This document shows positions 7,727-13,998 of a stretch of DNA of 23,611 nucleotides, one piece after another (the stretch's first letter is position 1; every line of letters starts with the position of its first letter). Below the pieces are notes generated by a model, which saw only the letters and a program-made list of their open reading frames with translations, made no database searches and had not been told where the DNA came from. A program made the translations under genes and the position numbers. Source of the stretch: Oscillospiraceae bacterium (GTDB lineage: Bacteria; Bacillota; Clostridia; Oscillospirales; Oscillospiraceae); contig CAJGCI010000014.1 of NCBI GenBank assembly GCA_904501855.1, positions 1 through 23,611 on the forward strand. The letters run 5' to 3'.

Positions 7727-8692
7727 CTAGCTATAGATCAGTTTCCTCATCTCTTCTGTCGCCATACGGTGTCCACGTACATGTGCTCTGGCAAACCAGA
7801 AGGCCATCTTTTCCCGATCCTGTTCGAAAGCATCGGCACAGCGCCCCAGCTCATACATGGCAGTCCGCTCCCCTGCCGATGCAGCATCGACATACATCTT
7901 GACAGCCAGATCGCCGTCCGGGGGAAGACCTGTTCCCGCCATATGCAGATCCCCGCACCGCTTCATGGCGTAGGGTTCCTCATGAGACGCCGCAATGCGG
8001 TACACTTTCCCCGCATTCTCCATGTTTCCGTTTCCTTCATAGATGGCAGCCAGTGACAGCTCTGCCATGGCATCTTCCTTCAGCGCATTCTGTGTCAGCT
8101 GGTAGACGGTATCGTAATCCCGTGTTCTGGTGGTCAGGCGAAGCACAAGCATGCCGCAGTCCCGCTGAAGTTCCGTGAAGGATTCCGGCAGTTCAACAGG
8201 ATCCGCCGGGCATCCGCCGCTCTGCCACAGATCCGAAAGGATATCCAGCTGAAAACCGGCATCTTCATGCCCGTACAGTTTTGCCATCTGATACCAGTAC
8301 GCCGCTGGTGCATTATATCCCAGCTGGCGATAGGAACGGGCCAGTTCCACCTGCGCCTCCGTGCACGCTTTCTCCGCTGCAGTCCGGACACACCGGAACC
8401 ACCGCAGATCCCGCTGACTGTCCATGCTCAGGATACTGGAATGGGGGATAGTCTGTGCCAGGCCCCAGAATGCTTCTCCAATCTCATATTCGGCAGCAAA
8501 CTCAAAATGTTTCCGCGCCTTGATTACATCGCTGTTGCGGAAATACTGACCCAGCACCACGGCAGCCTCCGGATAACCATAGTCCTCCAGCTCCTGAAGT
8601 TCCTCATATCCGCGATCAATGGTCTCGGGATTCATCGTATGAAGGACTGCCTGTCCGAATTTCCGGTCTTCCGCGCTGATATCTACAATCAT
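7727..8692 (-). CDS. Sel1/TPR-like repeat protein
   Basis: About 321 aa of alpha-helical repeats, presumably a cytoplasmic protein-protein interaction scaffold. Sel1-type units of about 36 residues with Ala/Gly/Tyr spacing can be seen, for example AQVELARSYRQLGYNAPAAY, AELSLAAIYEGNGNMENAGK and AMYELGRCADAFEQDREKM. No signal peptide, transmembrane helix or enzymatic motif is seen. The chosen start, ATG at 8692, has GAGG 8 bases upstream. In-frame ATGs at 8737 and 8770 are possible but have poorer sites, and the extra N-terminal residues do not look like a repeat. Such proteins are common in Clostridia and usually of unknown role. Confidence 0.7.
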   Translation of the reverse strand: MIVDISAEDRKFGQAVLHTMNPETIDRGYEELQELEDYGYPEAAVVLGQYFRNSDVIKARKHFEFAAEYEIGEAFWGLAQTIPHSSILSMDSQRDLRWFRCVRTAAEKACTEAQVELARSYRQLGYNAPAAYWYQMAKLYGHEDAGFQLDILSDLWQSGGCPADPVELPESFTELQRDCGMLVLRLTTRTRDYDTVYQLTQNALKEDAMAELSLAAIYEGNGNMENAGKVYRIAASHEEPYAMKRCGDLHMAGTGLPPDGDLAVKMYVDAASAGERTAMYELGRCADAFEQDREKMAFWFARAHVRGHRMATEEMRKLIYS

Positions 8693-8770
8693 CCGTTTTT
8701 CCTCGTCGTAATTGATTTGTGTTTTTAAGCATACCATACATCCCCTGAGGGAAACAGTGTGAATAATCAC

Positions 8771-8811
8771 AAAAAACCCTCTTCCGTCCTATCAGAGAAG
8801 ATGGAAGAGGG
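8771..8811 (-). terminator. Terminator of the XRE regulator gene
   Basis: On the minus strand CCCTCTTCC and GGAAGAGGG (8811-8803 and 8785-8777) pair around a 17-base loop, followed by TTTTTT (8776-8771). It lies about 70 bases after the regulator's stop and upstream of the repeat-protein gene, so the two are probably separate transcripts. Confidence 0.75.
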
Positions 8812-8879
8812 CAAAAAAATACAGGCACTATATCGATGGGATATCAGTGTCTGCCCTGTTTGATTCTTTCTTCAGCGGA

Positions 8880-9098
8880 TCATGTCTCCACAATCTTGGG
8901 AAGGTCGGTACGGTATAACTCGTCCACGGACACTCCCAGGACACTGCTGATAGCGATGTAGTCCTCTGACGAAATATGATAGGCAGCACTGTCGGGATCG
9001 GTGTTTTCCATCATCAGTACACTGTGGATCCCGGCGCGGCGGTCCAGATCACGCTGGCTCATTCCGCTCTTGATACGGTAATACTTCACTGCGTTCAT
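8880..9098 (-). CDS. Small XRE-family helix-turn-helix regulator
   Basis: A 72-aa protein. The N-terminal half (VKYYRIKSGMSQRDLDRRAG) has the helix-turn-helix signature of Cro/C1-type proteins. The recognition helix follows at IHSVLMMEN, and the fold closes with YIAISSVLGVSVDELY, the usual XRE C-terminal helices. It is the DNA-binding domain with almost nothing else, so it likely acts as a dimeric repressor or activator. The start follows AGGAGGTG with an 8-base gap. It has an unusually strong promoter. No toxin partner lies beside it. Target unknown; autoregulation is an inference. Confidence 0.85.
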   Translation of the reverse strand: MNAVKYYRIKSGMSQRDLDRRAGIHSVLMMENTDPDSAAYHISSEDYIAISSVLGVSVDELYRTDLPKIVET

Positions 9099-9169
9099 AT
9101 GGTTTGCACCTCCTGTTTCGTATTTCGCACTCTTTCATGCGATAGATCGATTTCCATCGGTCATCACGG

Positions 9170-9197
9170 ATTATAACACGTTCTTCCGCTTTGTCAA
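9170..9197 (-). promoter_or_regulatory. Near-consensus sigma-A promoter of the XRE gene
   Basis: A perfect TTGACA (9197-9192) and a perfect TATAAT (9175-9170) are separated by 16 bp on the minus strand, with A/T-rich DNA upstream that could act as an UP element. The inverted repeat CAAAT-N5-ATTTG (9195-9209) overlaps the -35 and could be an operator. Confidence 0.75.
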
Positions 9198-9308
9198 ATT
9201 AAACATTTGTAAACAATTTATTTTGTGCATATTGCATAACTCCCTTTTGTGGCAGTAAAACTGTGTACTCCTTTCCAATGCGGACGCATCTTTTCCCACA
9301 GAATACGG

Positions 9309-9352
9309 AATAATAAACGGGTACCGTCCTCAGACGGTACCCGTTTATTATT
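9309..9352 (-). terminator. Terminator overlapping the end of bcp
   Basis: A 20-bp perfect inverted repeat (9309-9328 and 9333-9352) with core ACGGGTACCGTC and a 4-base loop. It includes the bcp stop codon. The stem ends in A/T (AATAATAAA...TTTATTATT), so termination strength relies on the stem's own 3' arm. Confidence 0.8.
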
Positions 9353-9809
9353 CTTCATCCAGCAGATTCAGCATGTCCTGGGGATTCTCTCCCGGCTTTA
9401 CCTTGCCAAGCGCCTTCACAATGACTCCGTTCTCATCGATAAGATATGTGGTGCGCACGGTTCCCATGACGGTCTTGCCATACATATTCTTCTCTTTCCA
9501 CACATCATAGAGCATGTGAACTTCCTTTTCCGGATCCGCAAGAAGGATATACGGCAAGCCGTATTTCTCCGCGAATTTCCTATGGGACTCCACCGTATCC
9601 TTGCTGACACCGATAACGACTGCTCCCCGTTCCATGAACTGAGGATGCCTCTCGGCGAAAGAGCATGCCTGCTTGGTACAGCCGGATGTGTTGTCCTTTG
9701 GATAGAAATAAAGGACGACCTTCTTTCCCTGAAAACTGCTCAGCGTCACATTCGCGCCGTGCTGATCCTGCAGTGTGAAATCCGGTGCTTTGATTCCAAT
9801 TTCCAGCAT
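9348..9809 (-). CDS. bcp: Thiol peroxidase of the BCP/PrxQ type
   Basis: A 153-aa cytoplasmic peroxiredoxin that reduces H2O2 and organic peroxides with thioredoxin. The sequence opens with the AhpC/TSA core (KAPDFTLQDQHG). It has the active-site block YPKDNTSGCTKQAC: Cys44 is the peroxidatic residue and Cys49, five residues on, is the resolving Cys of the atypical two-Cys BCP class. TYLIDENGVIVKAL (C-terminal strand) is also typical. The start follows AAGGAGGG. It lies 12 bases behind the ygjV-like gene and is very likely cotranscribed with it. Confidence 0.95.
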   Translation of the reverse strand: MLEIGIKAPDFTLQDQHGANVTLSSFQGKKVVLYFYPKDNTSGCTKQACSFAERHPQFMERGAVVIGVSKDTVESHRKFAEKYGLPYILLADPEKEVHMLYDVWKEKNMYGKTVMGTVRTTYLIDENGVIVKALGKVKPGENPQDMLNLLDEE

Positions 9810-9821
9810 ATTTTTCCCTCC

Positions 9822-10367
9822 TTATGATCCGTATTGCTTTTCAAGAGCAATTCCCTCTTTGTCCTTTTTCCGCATCTGATACAGTCTCACGATGGAGACC
9901 AGTCCGATACCGCAGGTCACTGCCTGTGTGATACCGGACACATAATCACGGATGGCAAATCCAAAGATCCCCCATAGGACACAGTTAAACAGAAAGCTCC
10001 ACTTGATCGCCATCATATCCTGAAGATAGTAGTTGCACATGGCAAGGATCACGGTGGCTGCGATGGGAAGAAGTCCCATAACGCCCAGATTGTTCACAGC
10101 CAGTCCGAAGACTACCACAAGGCCGGAAAAGAGCCACATCATCCGCCGGTCATAACGTTCGATCATCACAAGGTAATTCCGCAGTACTGAAAGTGTCAGT
10201 GTGCTCAGTTGAGTCCATGCCTGAAAAAAGACAGCGGATACACACAGCGTCAGAGCTTCCAGAATCTGAAAGAGATATGCACTTTTCTTCGTATTGACCC
10301 AACAGCTGAGAATCAGAAAAACCGATGCCAGCAGTGAGATCATATTCCCGATCAAGATCCGGTCCAT
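9822..10367 (-). CDS. YgjV-like inner membrane protein (Imp-YgjV family)
   Basis: A 181-aa hydrophobic protein with about six transmembrane segments, beginning MDRILIGNMISLLASVFLIL. The segment order, Asn/Trp-rich short loops (SCWVNTKKSAY, LRNYLVMIERYDRR) and length match the YgjV/Imp-YgjV family (PF10688), whose function is unknown. The start at 10367 has AAAGGGTGG 5 bases upstream; a longer in-frame reading starting at 10490 runs across the promoter and an upstream terminator and is rejected. It is the first gene of a two-gene transcript with bcp. The link to peroxide defence is by position only. Confidence 0.75.
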   Translation of the reverse strand: MDRILIGNMISLLASVFLILSCWVNTKKSAYLFQILEALTLCVSAVFFQAWTQLSTLTLSVLRNYLVMIERYDRRMMWLFSGLVVVFGLAVNNLGVMGLLPIAATVILAMCNYYLQDMMAIKWSFLFNCVLWGIFGFAIRDYVSGITQAVTCGIGLVSIVRLYQMRKKDKEGIALEKQYGS

Positions 10368-10395
10368 GTGATCCACCCTTTCTGCAACATACCAA

Positions 10396-10424
10396 ATTAT
10401 ACTGTGGTCTCTCTTCAAAAGCAA
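10396..10424 (-). promoter_or_regulatory. Promoter of the ygjV-like gene and bcp
   Basis: TTGCTT (10424-10419), a 17-bp spacer and a perfect TATAAT (10401-10396) on the minus strand. Confidence 0.6.
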
Positions 10425-10439
10425 TGTGAACTCGGAATG

Positions 10440-10480
10440 AAAAATACAGCAGGCCCGCCTTTTGGCGGGCCTGCTGTATT
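10440..10480 (-). terminator. Strong hairpin terminator without an obvious gene in front of it
   Basis: A 17-bp perfect stem (10443-10459 and 10464-10480, core CAGCAGGCCCGCC) has a 4-base loop. On the minus strand the 3' arm runs into five T (10444-10440). No protein gene on the minus strand ends just before it: the nearest, the HAD fusion, has its own terminator near 10.84 kb. It therefore suggests an independent short minus-strand transcript. Confidence 0.75.
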
Positions 10481-10727
10481 CCAAAAGCAAAAGTAAAAGA
10501 GGCTCGAGGGATCATGCCCTCGATGGAGAGGAAAATGCGGTAAGCACAACGGCTGCGGCGCGAAGAAGGAAAAGGGGTAATGTGACAATCGTTTATAGAG
10601 GGGGAGGGTACGTCACAACCACTGTACTTAGCCACACGTCAAAGTATTTTTCTTTGACAACCTAATATATACCACATTTTTTCGTTGTTTGGTAGTATTG
10701 TATAAAAATTATCATACGATTTGTCTA
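10481..10727 (-). ncRNA. Candidate minus-strand RNA gene, family not recognised
   Basis: This stretch lies between the terminator at 10.44-10.48 kb and a possible promoter at 10699-10727. It contains no convincing reading frame. On the minus strand the predicted transcript would hold several stem candidates: GTCAAAG with CTTTGAC (near 10.64-10.66 kb), TGTGAC with GTCACA enclosing about 25 bases (near 10.57-10.62 kb), and TCGAGGG with CCCTCGA (near 10.50-10.53 kb), then the terminator stem. It is not recognisable to me as 6S, SRP, tmRNA, RNase P or a known riboswitch, and no gene it could control follows within the same transcript. The call rests on architecture alone. Confidence 0.3.
10699..10727 (-). 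promoter_or_regulatory. Possible promoter for the candidate RNA
   Basis: TAGACA (10727-10722), a 17-bp spacer and TATACA (10704-10699) on the minus strand, in strongly A/T-rich DNA. Both hexamers match consensus only partly. Confidence 0.3.
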
Positions 10728-10830
10728 ATATGACCACATGCGATCTTTTCGTTTTTTCCAATAGTGGATAATGTCTCCAAAGAATTCAAACTCTATCGGG
10801 TTACTTCGCTCTGTCTGCCGTCAAGTAGCG

Positions 10831-10860
10831 AAAAAAGGAACCCGGATTCGGGTTCCTTTT
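10831..10860 (-). terminator. Terminator of the HAD-nitroreductase gene
   Basis: An 8-bp stem, GGAACCCG/CGGGTTCC, with a GATT/AATC loop is followed on the minus strand by TTTTTT (10836-10831). Seven bases separate it from the stop codon. Confidence 0.85.
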
Positions 10861-10866
10861 CGTTAC

Positions 10867-12258
10867 TTAAAGATCTGTTACCAGTTCCTCTCTGGTCTTC
10901 CGTTCGGTATGCCGGGGAGATGGCTGACCGGCTGTATCATCGGAGGCATATCCCACCGGGAACAAGGCTACCACATCGTATCCCTCCATCTCCGGGAAAA
11001 GTTCATGAAGTTTCGGTGCATCGAACCATCCCACCCAAGTGGTGTTGAGTCCCAAGTCCTGTGCTTCCATCATAATATGAGTTGCCACGATGGAGGCATC
11101 CACATCCGCGTAGTTCTTTCCGTCGTCTCGGACATAGGCATCTTCTTCTCTGCATCCCACTGCGATCACCGTAGTGGCGCCGTATATGCAGCGGGTGACC
11201 TGATTGACTTTCTCGATGCTCTCCTTGGACGAGAGAACCCACAGATGTACCGGCTGAAAATTCTTTGCCGTGGGAGCCGCCATACCGGCCTGAAGAATCT
11301 GTTCCAGTTTCTCCGGCTCTACCAAGCGGTTAGAAAACTTCCGGCAAGAATACCGTTCTTTTGCCAGTTCCAGAAATGACATATCATCTTCCTCCTTCGA
11401 TTTTTTCTCATTGCGAAGCGCAAACAGCGTAATGGCTTCGGCCACACCGTTATCGGCATTGGATGCCACCACATAGTCCGCGTGGTGTTTCAGTACTTCT
11501 GACCCGTTGGACATGGCGATACCGAGACCGGACCGGGTGATCATATCCAGATCGTTCTTTGAATCTCCGATAGCCATGACCTCATCCCATGTGACCGATT
11601 CCTCTTCCAGCAGAAGATCCATACTGCTTCCCTTGGTCACATCCTGTCCGGTGATCTCCACATTGTGCTCCCCGCCGCTGGTAACAGACAGCTGGTCATA
11701 GTTTTTCAGAATCTCCTCCGCTTCCTCATAGTCCAGAACACTGCCGTCTCGAGTGCGGATGAAGCTGACGGAGATCTTCAGAATATCCATATTCCGCCGG
11801 CGGATGAAGTGCGGTAGATTGGGGATAAAGAAGCTGTGTGTGCGGATATAATTCCGGATATCGGAAGGCAGCGGCAGGCGGTCCAGCATCTCTTCCCGGT
11901 CTCCCAGTCCATATTCCATCTGCGCTGCAAAAACGTCCGGATAGACTTCCAGATCGGACAGTTCCTCGATCAGGGCGGATGCCAGTTCCGCCGGCATGGG
12001 TCTCTGGCAGATGCACTTACCCTCCGGCATCTTATAGACAGCAGCACCGTTTAATGCGACGACATAGCGGACACCGATCCCGTTCAACTGTTCCTCCGGC
12101 ACCTCCTCGATGGGCCTTCCCGTAGAGATGACGATGATCGTTCCCTGTTTCGCTGCTTTCCGGACTGCTTTCGCAGTGGGTTCATCGATCTGTCCTTTGC
12201 GGTTGAGCAAGGTTCCATCCAGATCGATGGCAATGAGTTTTATCATATTCTCCTGCAT
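10867..12258 (-). CDS. HAD (Cof-type) phosphatase fused to an FMN nitroreductase-family domain
   Basis: 463 aa with two complete domains. Residues 1-285 are a HAD subfamily IIB sugar-phosphate/FMN-type phosphatase: IDLDGT with Asp11 and Asp13, STGRP (45-49), VTKGSS with Lys209, and GDSKND with Asp232 and Asp236. Residues 293-463 are a nitroreductase-fold flavoprotein: ERYSCRKF binds FMN phosphate, AAPTAKNFQP follows, and ATHIMMEAQDLGLNTTWVG is the dimer/flavin helix. The linker KKSKEEDD is encoded by an A6 run, then AAGGAGG, then the ATG at 11382-11380. That is an ideal internal translation start for the second domain. One extra A in the A6 run would end the HAD frame at a TGA one base before that ATG. 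The fusion may be real, recent, or an indel. The first start at 12258 has TGAGGT close upstream. Confidence 0.85.
   Translation of the reverse strand: MQENMIKLIAIDLDGTLLNRKGQIDEPTAKAVRKAAKQGTIIVISTGRPIEEVPEEQLNGIGVRYVVALNGAAVYKMPEGKCICQRPMPAELASALIEELSDLEVYPDVFAAQMEYGLGDREEMLDRLPLPSDIRNYIRTHSFFIPNLPHFIRRRNMDILKISVSFIRTRDGSVLDYEEAEEILKNYDQLSVTSGGEHNVEITGQDVTKGSSMDLLLEEESVTWDEVMAIGDSKNDLDMITRSGLGIAMSNGSEVLKHHADYVVASNADNGVAEAITLFALRNEKKSKEEDDMSFLELAKERYSCRKFSNRLVEPEKLEQILQAGMAAPTAKNFQPVHLWVLSSKESIEKVNQVTRCIYGATTVIAVGCREEDAYVRDDGKNYADVDASIVATHIMMEAQDLGLNTTWVGWFDAPKLHELFPEMEGYDVVALFPVGYASDDTAGQPSPRHTERKTREELVTDL
11391..11397 (-). promoter_or_regulatory. Internal ribosome binding site for a separate nitroreductase product
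   Basis: AAGGAGG on the minus strand (11397-11391) lies 8 bases before ATG 11382-11380. It is in frame inside the HAD-nitroreductase gene, exactly at the domain boundary. It would give a 171-aa nitroreductase, a normal length for the short members of that family. Confidence 0.6.
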
Positions 12259-12390
12259 ATTGACCTCAGCAATTTCTGTTTATTCTGTATCCGAATCTTT
12301 CCTCTTGGTATACTGATTCTGCGTCTATTTTTTCACATTGACAGAATATCATACTTAAAGCCGGTTCGAAAGAACGAACTTGTCCTTTTT

Positions 12391-12431
12391 TAAAAAAAAG
12401 ATGTCTTCCCGGCATATCGGGAAGACATCTT
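12391..12431 (-). terminator. Terminator of ilvA
   Basis: A 14-bp perfect stem, AAGATGTCTTCCCG/CGGGAAGACATCTT (12398-12411 and 12418-12431), is followed by a run of T on the minus strand. It sits about 90 bases after the ilvA stop; nothing recognisable lies between. Confidence 0.88.
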
Positions 12432-12522
12432 AGTTGCATTATTAAAATGGAATTTCATCGAAACCATAGTCTCCGTCCAACAGAATGGCTCGTTATGACC
12501 GCTGTTTCAGATTCCTGGTATC

Positions 12523-13755
12523 TTACAGTGTCGTACGGACGACCTTCGGCCGGTAGGCAGTCTCCTCCAGTTTTTCCAGAATCGCTTTCTTATGCTCCGT
12601 ACCGAATGCTTCCATGGTGATGCGCAGTTCCACTGCCTCGGAACGGTTGGTGGTAACAAACTGGTTGTGCTCCAGTTTGATAACGTTGGCATTCTCCCGT
12701 GCGATGATCCCAGCCACTCGCTCCAGCTCGCCGGGACGGTCCGGCAGAAGAATGGAAACCGTAAAGACACGGTCACGAAGGATAAGGCCCTGTTGTACCA
12801 CCGAAGACATGGTAATGACATCCATGTTTCCGCCGGAGAGGATCGCCACGATCTTCTTATCCTTGCAGTTAAGCTGCTTTAATGCCGCAACCGTAAGAAG
12901 TCCGGAGTTTTCCACGATGATCTTATGATTCTCCACCATATCCAGGAATGCCATGATCAAGTCCGAATCCGGCACTGTAATGATCTCATCCAGATTTTTC
13001 TGCAGATACGGGAACACATTGCTGCCCGGAGTTTTCACGGCAGTACCGTCGGCGATGGTGTTGATGTTCGGAAGAGTCACCGGCTTTCCTTCCTTGAGGG
13101 AAGCTTTCAGACAGGCAGCGCCATCCGGTTCCACACCGATCACTTTCACGTCGGGTCGAAGCAGTTTCACTAGCGTTGATACGCCGGTGGCCAGTCCGCC
13201 GCCGCCGATGGGGACCAGTACATAATCTACCAGAGGAAGTTCCTGCAGGATTTCCATGGCGATGGAACCCTGACCGGTAGCTACGCCGGGATCATCAAAT
13301 GGATGAACGAACGTACTTCCCTCTTCTTTAGCCATACGAAGTGCCTCCTGGCAGGCCTCATCATACACATCTCCGTAAAGCACGACTTCCGCGCCCAGTG
13401 CCTTGGTGCGGTTCACCTTAATCAGAGGAGTCGTCGTCGGCATGACGATGGTGGCCTTGCAGCCAAACTGCTGTGCCGCCAGCGCAACGCCCTGTGCATG
13501 GTTTCCGGCAGAAGCAGTGACAACGCCGCGTGCACGCTCTTCGTCTGACAGTTTGCTAATTCGGTAATAAGCCCCACGAACTTTATATGCACCGGTTCTC
13601 TGCATGTTTTCCGGTTTCAGATAGACTTTGTTGCCGCTCTGACTGGAAAAGTAGTCGCTGTAGATCAGCTCGGTAGGAACCGTGACCTCTTTGACCTTCT
13701 GACTTGCCTCTTCAAAGGCCGGAAGTGTCAGGAAGTACTCATTATTCTCTGCCAT
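12523..13755 (-). CDS. ilvA: Threonine ammonia-lyase (PLP-dependent, with ACT domain)
   Basis: Deaminates threonine to 2-oxobutyrate, the first step of isoleucine synthesis, or of threonine catabolism. The 410-aa protein has the PLP-binding Lys58 in RTGAYKVRGAYY, SAGNHAQG (82-89), the phosphate-binding GGGGL (184-188), and SGGN (307-310). Residues 330-405 form one ACT domain (VSILLPDRPGELERVAGII), the effector-binding module. The length matches the single-ACT form of Bacillota, shorter than the E. coli IlvA with its longer regulatory domain. The start follows GAGGAGG. It has its own promoter, a 100-base leader with a hairpin and its own terminator, so it is monocistronic and outside any ilv operon. 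Biosynthetic and catabolic roles cannot be separated here. Confidence 0.93.
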   Translation of the reverse strand: MAENNEYFLTLPAFEEASQKVKEVTVPTELIYSDYFSSQSGNKVYLKPENMQRTGAYKVRGAYYRISKLSDEERARGVVTASAGNHAQGVALAAQQFGCKATIVMPTTTPLIKVNRTKALGAEVVLYGDVYDEACQEALRMAKEEGSTFVHPFDDPGVATGQGSIAMEILQELPLVDYVLVPIGGGGLATGVSTLVKLLRPDVKVIGVEPDGAACLKASLKEGKPVTLPNINTIADGTAVKTPGSNVFPYLQKNLDEIITVPDSDLIMAFLDMVENHKIIVENSGLLTVAALKQLNCKDKKIVAILSGGNMDVITMSSVVQQGLILRDRVFTVSILLPDRPGELERVAGIIARENANVIKLEHNQFVTTNRSEAVELRITMEAFGTEHKKAILEKLEETAYRPKVVRTTL

Positions 13756-13816
13756 TCCAATTTCCTCCTCTTTTCGTATTCACCCTCACCGTAAGGCAGT
13801 GGTGTTGATGTTAATT

Positions 13817-13846
13817 TTGCTTTCCCGAATTGCTACGGAAAAGCAA
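13817..13846 (-). promoter_or_regulatory. Hairpin in the ilvA leader
   Basis: In the leader RNA TTGCTTTTCCG pairs with CGGGAAAGCAA (11 bp, one G-U pair) around an 8-base loop. It is not followed by a T-run, so it is not a plain attenuator. It could protect the mRNA 5' region or bind a regulator. Confidence 0.35.
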
Positions 13847-13858
13847 GAGACTTTTCTA

Positions 13859-13887
13859 ACTATAGTACCAAAAATCATTTTTTTCAA
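13859..13887 (-). promoter_or_regulatory. Promoter of ilvA
   Basis: TTGAAA (13887-13882), a 17-bp spacer and TATAGT (13864-13859) on the minus strand, a good sigma-A match. The transcript would have a leader of about 95 bases. Confidence 0.65.
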
Positions 13888-13948
13888 TACAAAGTCTTTC
13901 TTTCCAGGCACAGTAGAGAGGAAATCGTCCGATTTTTCGGCGCAGGGC

Positions 13949-13979
13949 AAAAAAGCTGCATCCCAAAACGGGATGCAGC
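13949..13979 (-). terminator. Terminator of the SGNH-SLH gene
   Basis: A 10-bp stem, GCTGCATCCC/GGGATGCAGC (13955-13964 and 13970-13979), is followed on the minus strand by six T (13954-13949). Confidence 0.9.
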
Positions 13980-13998
13980 ATTCTATCAACAATCAGAT

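Noticed and set aside
10462..10665. 67-codon plus-strand frame in the 10.5-kb intergenic region
   Set aside because: It starts inside the terminator stem, has no ribosome binding site, and gives a Ser/Arg-rich random-looking product.
12355..12385. CCGGTTCGAA, resembling a tRNA T-loop
   Set aside because: No cloverleaf, acceptor stem or anticodon arm can be built around it.
13756..13900. T-box leader for ilvA
   Set aside because: The leader is only about 95 bases, with no specifier stem or conserved T-box sequence and no terminator/antiterminator pair.
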